64,000 nt of DNA from Trichuris trichiura (Eukaryota; Nematoda; Enoplea; Trichinellida; Trichuridae), in assembly GCA_037903355.1 (NCBI GenBank), contig JBAJFE010000050.1, positions 744,001 to 808,000 of the forward strand. Direction: 5' to 3'. The position numbers were made by a program, and so were the translations under genes. A model generated the notes under the pieces. That model was not told the origin of the DNA, did no database searches, and saw only the letters and a list, made by a program, of their open reading frames with translations. Every line of letters begins with the position of its first letter. The first letter of the stretch is position 1. Below, in pieces: positions 57,412 to 64,000 of this stretch.

Positions 57412-60400
57412 ATGTTCGGGCAGAAAACCGCTTTTGGTTCACCTTCTTTTGGCAGCGCTCCGGGTAATTATTGTTTTTTTGGTTGGTAGCTGCATGCCTG
57501 TTTTTGCGCGCTTAAGCAAGCTGTTCAATACTGTAGAACGTTTAATCACTTGTTCGGCGATTAGTTCAATAATTGATCATCGTGCTTAGCGTTCGGAGCG
57601 CAGGGTTCGTTCCTGTTCGGCTCCAAACCGGCGACAGGATTCGGAACTCCAACAACGCAGTCGACCGGCTTATTTGGCTCTAATCCCACAACGACGTCCG
57701 GCGGTTTGTTTGGCAGTAGCCCGGCAACACCATCCGGTGGCCTATTCGGTTCTTCAAATGGTACGTGTTGCTTTTCCGCAAGGCAAAAGTTGCTACGTAG
57801 TGTAATTTTGCCCTGCAGCTTTTGGTCAGACAACTTCGTCGTTGTTTGGCACAACTCAATCCAAGCCTCTTTTTGGAACTTCAACGACGCCAGCTTTTGG
57901 CTCTGGTGGAACAACCAGCGCATATGGTGATTTCAGCCAACTCCTTAACAGTGCCGCCTTAACGGTCGCTTTTTAGGTTTCGGCTCTCAGCAGCAAGGCA
58001 CTTCCACCGGCGGAATGTTTGGTCAGCCGGCTCAGCAAGCCGGGAGCAGCCTTTTCAGAAGTACAACAACAACCGGATCAAGTTTGTTCGGATCCGCGCA
58101 ACCACCCGCCGGAACGACGGTCAAATTCGAACCTGTCGTTGGCAGCGATACGATGCTTCGAAATAGCATTCAGACGAATATTACTACGAAACACCAATGC
58201 ATTACTAGTATGAAACATTACGAAGGCAAAAGCCTGGAAGTAAGTGATTACGCAATTCGTGTGGGCCTTCGTACCTGCGAACATTTACCTTTTTTGATGC
58301 TTTTACGCTGGGTTACTGTAATAGTGAACTATTTTTTTTATTAATTCTTGGTAAGATTATTCGTCTAGAGCGTTTTGAATGTGCGATTAGTAAATAACGT
58401 TCATATTTAAATTTAGGAGCTCCGTGTGGAAGACTACTTAGCCAATAGAAAGGGCCCACAACAAGCCGGTAGCCTTGGTTTCGGCGTTGCGAGTCAGCCG
58501 CAGAACAGATCTCTGTTTGGTTCAACGTCTACCGCCGCTACTGGAACGAGTGTCTTCGGACAGACCCAAGACAAACCATTATTTGGCAGCAGTAAGAAAT
58601 TTACATTGTTTTCGCTCAAGTCTTAAACATTGGTGTCGCTAGGCTCGTTTGGTTCAACGCAACCGTCGACCGGACTTTTTGGTCAGCCAACAACGACGCA
58701 AAGTACTAGTCTTTTTGGGCAGAAGCCCTTATTTGGAAGCACAACTACTTCGACGTCGGCATTTTCGTTTACCAACCCGACAACAACTGGTGGTGGTTTG
58801 TTTGGGCAAAGTCAGCCGCAACAAACTGTACCTGGCTATATCTTATCTTTTTTTTCGTCTTACGATGATGATTGTATGTTTAGGGGCTTTTTGGATCTGC
58901 GACGGGAACGACGGCTCCTTTTGGTCAGCAAACGGGTTTCAACTTTGGACAGCCTCAAGTGCAGACGGTATATGCGATCCCATCGTAGTGTTGTACTTTG
59001 TAAAAGAAGATTTTCTGCTTTTGCAGGCAAGTCCATTTGGCGTAGCGGCGTCTACTGCGCCTACGTCGAGCGGATCTCTTTTCGGTGGCAGCACAGGTGG
59101 CGGATTGTTCGGAAACAAGCCGGCTGGTACAACAACCAGTTCGCTGTTTCCTTCGTTTGGCCCATCGACGACCACCACCTTTGGGGGAGGTTTGTGGAAT
59201 GTTAATGTCTCTTTTAAAAAAATGAAAAATCCTTATTTCCTTTTAGGGCAGCAGCCGTCGCTGTTCAATTTTTCTCAAAGCCAACAGAAGCCGTTGTTCG
59301 GCGGAGGCGGTTTCGGACAGAATTTGGGAACCCAAAGCGGCAGTCTATTCAGTGCTCCAACGGCCGGCTCGACCGGCACCGGTCTTTTCTCCAACTTAAA
59401 CAAGCCGACTTTTCCGCTTGGCGGCACGACTCAGCCGTCTAGTAAGTGTTCAATATTGAATGCTCATTCATTTCATTACGGAATTTTCAAATTTTGTTAG
59501 GTATCTTCGGCGGCGGCGGCACTCTCGGCTCCACAGGCATCGGCACCTTTGGCCAAAATACAATAAATACCGGCTCCGCTTTGGTTACGTAAGTTGCTTT
59601 TAATTCATTAGCATTATTATTGAATGAGCGTTTATATACAGGCAGATTTTTAAATTGCAATGGTAAGGTTTCGCAGGTTCGACGTACAGTATACGCATAC
59701 GGTGAAGGACAACCCTCAGTCAGACAGCCAAACTTAACTGTTTCTATGTATATTAAAACTATACAAACGTTAAAGCATACATATTAAAACAATTAAAGCA
59801 AAATAAGTATTATATACGCGTCAAAACAGTTAAGTTTGGCTATCTGATTGAGGGTTGTCCTCTACCGTATGCATATACTGTACGTCGAACCTGCGAAACA
59901 TCATTGCAATTTAAAAGTCTGCCTCTACTAAGGCTTCCTTGTTACTAGTTAAGTTCGTTAAAGATTTATGATTCGATGCGATTATGCTTTAACATTCGTA
60001 CTTCTAATTAAAGTGCTCTTTTCAGCATGTAAATTTGTTAGTCATTTGAATTAATTTGCATAATTGTTGTCTGCATCTTCTTGTGGCAGAACTTCTACTG
60101 GCTAAGATGAGTTTTTTTTCATGCTTAATCAATGTCGGTTAGCTCTTGTTTGTTGTAGGTCTACTTTCGATAGGTTCCCACCTTTTAAAGTACCAACTTT
60201 GCCAGTAGACATAATTGTTCTTTTAAAATTATGCATTTTATGTGTCGTCGCTTCATCAAGTTTATCTTCAGCGATCCGTCCGTCCAGGCGGCCCAAGAAG
60301 CGCTTGTCAGATCTCAGCTTTCGGCGCTTGCCAATTCGCCGTACGGGCAAAGTCCGCTGCTGAAACTTATGGACACAAAAAGTGCAAGTCCAACGGATCC

Positions 60401-63400
60401 GAATAAGCAGCGAGAAGCGTTGGAAGTTTCGCTGATGGCCAGCAGCCTTTTGGAAAAGCCGAAAACGTTGCCGCCTATGCGACCGTCGCCTCGTCTTTTG
60501 GTTGGCCAATTGCAGCTGAGCGGACGCGAAAAATCCTCCTCCAAGGTTTACCCCTTTTTTTTCATTATCTTTTGCCTCTGCTCATCGTTGTAACGCGAGT
60601 TTCAGCATTATTCCGGGCTTTTGGATGAACTGGAAGGCGGTGGCTCATTGGCTGTTGCGTCGGCCGGCTTTGTGCCAAAGAAAAATATTAAAAAGCTTAT
60701 CATAAAGCAGCGCCAAAAGGTGAACCATTAAAGGTGTGCCTGATTGGTCATTCGCTACTCAAAGAGTTGATGTTATCGTAGGTGAATCAAACTGTTGGCG
60801 AAATGAATGGAAATGTAGTTGCCCTGACAAATGGTCACAGCGCGCCGCCGCCGCAGCCCGCTGTTGAGTATGTGTTAAAGACCAGCTTACATTCTTCTAT
60901 TTAATTGAAAATTTTCTTATTTATTCAAGCAAGGTGTTCAATGGCGTCATTGATAGCAACATGGAGGAGCCGTCACCCATACCGACTGTCCGTTTTTCCG
61001 AAGTGGAACCTATTGCCGATAATATCAGGCACCTTAGAAGTGGCCCAATCAGTCGAATGACGTCAACACCAAAACCTTCTCTTCTGCCGACAAATGAAGC
61101 ACCTCCGCCTCCATTAACCACTTCTGTTATTCTCGAAGAAAGTACTACCGCCATGGAAAGAGAATCGGAAAAGTTTCAGTCTCGTCATGGCATCCCTTTG
61201 TCGAACCGCCGCAAAGATCATCTGGGAATTGTCTGCAAAAGAGCCGGTTACTATTGCGACCCGTCGTTGGAAGAGCTTGAAGAAATGATCGGCGACGATG
61301 GTTACTGCGTCGTCTCGAATTTTACCGTTGGTCGCGAAAATTACGGTTCGGTCATGTGGTTTGGTCCGCTGAACGTCACCGGCTTGAACTTGGATCGACT
61401 GGTCCATTTTGACCACAAAGAGGTGACCGTCTATCCCGACGGCGAAGTGAAACCGCCCGTTGGCGAAGAATTAAATCGACGCGCCAGAATTGTTCTCGAA
61501 CGCGTCTGGCCAATCGACAAAAGCACTTTGGAGCCAATTACCGTAAGAATCACTTTTGCACTACTAATGATGTTCAGGTTGTCAATCTTTTTTGCTTCAA
61601 TTTTCAAGGATCCAATACGAATACTGAAGTTGAAGTTTCGAAATCGACTGGAAAAGGCGTGCGCTCGCATGGAAGCCAAGTTCGTTGACTACGATTCAAG
61701 CAGAGGCATTTGGACGTTCGAAGTAAGGGCCCAATAGAAGACTTACTTTATGGAGGGCGATAATTTTGTTTTCTCCAATTCAGGTTGATCACTTTTCAAA
61801 GTACGGTCTTGTTGACGAAGAATCCTCGGAGGAAGAAGAGGAATTGGTCTACGGGGCGGCAGCGGAAGTTGGCGACGATACTTACCAACAAGACGACTCC
61901 ATTGGTCTACTCCGAAGAAGCGGCGTACACGATGATCAATTGGTATGAGACGAATACGCATGCAAAGCTCGTTTTCACATTATCAAATGATAACAATGGG
62001 AAAATTGCTGTCAGCGCGCGCAAAAGCCAGTAGCGCTCCTCCATTGCGATATGATTTATAAAAAAAAGCTTTTTAAAAAACATATGCTTATTTTTGTTGC
62101 TGGTGTCCACCGGTCCAGTTTCCAATAGTATTGGGAGCTCAAAGAAAGAAAGCTTAGCAATAGTGGCTTTGAATTTAAAAATTTGAATTTTGAATTTGTG
62201 ATTTGCAGGTAGCAGGGTACAGTAATGATGAAATAAAGCAGCCAAAAGTGCTAGAGTGCTCTCCAAAGCTGTGTGTCCTGTAGCTTTCTGGATACTTTGA
62301 CTGGATGAGCAAAATTGACTGACATTGCAGGCTTGTACGGAATCAGGCGGCAACGCCGAAGCCGTCTGATAAATAAATAGCCTACACGTATACAAGTTAC
62401 AAAAAAATGCAGATTATTTGCTATCTATGCAGTGTAAGCCCAATTATTCGAATTGAATGCTGCATGTGGTTGTGCAGATAAGCTAAAATTTGAAATGAAA
62501 GCAATTTGTGCTGTTCTTTCTTTAAGCATTGAATTGACTTAGTATGTACTCTGTTTCTCATGTTCAAAAGCACAGCAAACTGTCTTTAATGTGGTTAAGC
62601 CAAGAAATTCATCAGGTTTTGAATCGTCTGACTGTTAGCCAGCGATTATTATACTTTTCATGGGGTAATCAGAAATACTAATTATTAGTCTCCAGAGATC
62701 AAATGACTTTACCCTCTCGTTCCCGCCTTCGGCGGGAACGAGAGGGTAAAGTCATTTGATTTATCCTTCTACTTGGATGCGCCGAACTTTTAGTTAATAC
62801 AGAAACTATTGGTTCCGCGGTTCCCACTTGGTCATTTCTCCTATTACTTATTGAATTGGCTAGCTATTCCAGAAAAGCTTATGCTAATCATACAACAATT
62901 TATTAAAAATGCTCGCTTGAAAAAGTTTCTCCTGTGACGTCACGGGTGCGTTTGAAACGTAAGGTTCCCATTGGGTTTCGCTCTTATCGACTTTCGAAGC
63001 GTAGCAATGTCTAAGCGCTGAAATCTGTATCGTGGCAAAGGTTGTACGCCCGCCTAAAGGTGATTCAAAATGTTATTGTTTTTGCTGCTATTTCAAAATC
63101 GTCCGTCCGTACGAAAATGAGATTTTTTTTTATTTTCATGAAAGCCTTCCTCCGTCAGCGCAGTCGCCGATAGGCTTGCCGCCAGAGATGAGCCCGCCGA
63201 ACTGTCAGCAATTGACTCGTTGGCGATGAGGAGGAAACGTGTGTCCGAAGAACGTTTACGCAACTCGTTGGGAACAAAATTCATTGAAAAACATCCTCTT
63301 GAGGCATCGTTGGCAATTTGCCCAGATTTGAAAAGGGCAATGTCCAAAGGCGATTACGAGTCAGCTCTTAGACAAATATACAACGAAACGGTTGAAATGA

Positions 63401-64000
63401 TGGGTAGGAGATGATAAGCAAAGCTTAAAGTTACTTTAGTTAACTTCCGCGTTGTTCAGACGCTTCGACTCCGGAAGTAGTTGAAGTTCCGTCGATTATC
63501 GAGAGGCCTCTGCAACCTTTGGTGAAAAAGTATACCGTCAAAGCTGTACCGCGCGAAAAGTCGTTCACTGCCTCTATGGAATGCCGATGCGGAAGTGAGG
63601 CAACATTCCTTGGCGGTAACCGCTTCAAAATCTCCTGGCTGCCGGGAAGACGTTTCATAAAGCTAGTTGAACCATCCGCCGGCTCATTTACATTAAGCAT
63701 ATGTGAGCCGACGTTGGTACCTGATAAACAGGAGAATGTAGGTTTTTTTAAAATTTGCATACAGTTAACTTCCGTACAAAAAAGGCACTTGTTGCAGCTC
63801 ACAGCGATCTCTCTGCTCAAGCAATTGCTCCATTGCAGCAAGGCAGAAGCGAGCGGATCCGGTCTTCCTTTTCTGGTGCCAGCCGGTAGGGATGACGTGG
63901 TCGATCGATGCCTTAAAGTGACCACGGAAAGCAACGCCGAAAGTCCAAGTGAACTTTTAAACTTTTAGCTCTTTTTCCAACTTTGCCTTTTCAGGCACAT
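57412..64000 (+). CDS. nup98: NUP98-NUP96 nucleoporin precursor, 3'-partial
   Basis: Exons 57412-57463, 57590-57760, 57819-57926, 57977-58239, 58417-58591, 58643-58827, 58884-58967, 59027-59189, 59247-59441, 59501-59588, 60272-60545, 60606-60719, 60782-60867, 60930-61542, 61609-61722 and 61784-61942 give a 948-residue NUP98 part. NUP96 then continues at 63145-63403, 63460-63737 and about 63776 onward. Features: many GLFG/FG repeats; the RAE1-binding GLEBS motif (TNITTKHQCITSMKHYEGKS); NSPYGQSPLL; and the autoproteolytic domain (YGSVMWFGPLNVT, KPPVGEELNRRA, FEVDHFSKYGL) with the HFS cleavage site. KAVPREKSF in the next-to-last exon seen is the conserved NUP96 block. Reading past the donor at 61942 meets TGA at 61946-61948, giving NUP98 alone. 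The gene runs off the window. Confidence 0.93.
59640..59933. mobile_element. MITE-like palindrome in a NUP98 intron
   Basis: Arms of about 105 bp, 59640-59746 and 59825-59933, are close reverse complements, with AGGCAGA at the outer ends. The middle is AT-rich. It accounts for most of the 683-bp intron between exons ending at 59588 and starting at 60272. No clear target duplication. Confidence 0.85.
62698..62760. repeat. Perfect 30-bp hairpin with TTCG loop
   Basis: 62698-62727 is exactly the reverse complement of 62731-62760, separated by TTC. The apex reads CCGCCTTCGGCGG, so RNA from either strand could close on a cUUCGg tetraloop. It lies in the 1.2-kb intron that separates NUP98 from NUP96. 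Confidence 0.95.

Noticed and set aside
63440..63934. 164-codon minus-strand frame
   Set aside because: Antisense shadow of the NUP96 exons, which carry conserved VPREKSF.
1..64000. tRNA, rRNA or snRNA genes
   Set aside because: No cloverleaf with a TTCGA-type T-loop and matching acceptor stem was noticed by eye; a tRNAscan-SE and Infernal run would settle it.

Overview
The window is eukaryotic nuclear DNA, most likely from a Dorylaimia nematode close to Trichuris (whipworm). The basis is many short introns (about 50-70 bp) with GT..AG borders, compact genes, conserved animal proteins (OGT, REV1, TECR, ADAT3, MRM3, SLC25A26, NUP98-96) and a tandem array of small secreted protein genes. The genus is inferred from gene content and style; no marker gene was checked against a database.

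Layout. 1-1.46 kb: an array of about 161-bp tandem repeats. 2.86-5.84 kb (+): O-GlcNAc transferase, cut at its 5' end. 6.99-9.92 kb (+): a 975-codon gene I do not recognise. 10.2-11.5 kb and 13.9 kb: palindromic MITE-like elements. 12.1-23.4 kb (-): four paralogous secreted proteins with a cystatin-like four-cysteine layout, one carrying an in-frame stop. 25.0-26.3 kb: two Penelope-like GIY-YIG fragments in a long inverted repeat, each with a hammerhead-like core. 26.7-33.6 kb (-): two tandem secreted chymotrypsin-fold genes that have lost catalytic residues. 34.8 kb (+): a serine/glutamate-rich protein with a C-terminal membrane anchor.

37.4-46.0 kb (-): an 18-exon REV1 DNA polymerase gene broken in its catalytic domain by a 4,345-bp Ty3/gypsy-type LTR retrotransposon. 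The element has LTRs that look identical, a 5-bp target duplication, intact gag and pol frames and a textbook -1 frameshift signal. 46.05-48.44 kb (+): a 1.19-kb tandem duplication carrying two copies of a small eight-cysteine secreted protein gene. 49.1-50.5 kb (+): TECR. 50.8-51.35 kb: 199-bp repeats that copy the 3' end of the adjacent ADAT3 gene. 51.3-55.9 kb (-): ADAT3, MRM3 and SLC25A26 in one co-oriented cluster. 57.4 kb to the window end (+): the NUP98-NUP96 precursor.

How the genes fit together. The 12-34 kb block is an island of secreted, host-interface-type proteins sharing one architecture: a tiny signal-peptide exon ending in phase 0, several with a TATA box about 53 bp upstream of the ATG. 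The 51-56 kb block links mitochondrial S-adenosylmethionine import (SLC25A26) to a SAM-dependent mitochondrial rRNA methyltransferase (MRM3) and to tRNA A34 editing (ADAT3). Exon borders were worked out by eye from splice consensus, phase and remembered family conservation; none is transcript-supported.
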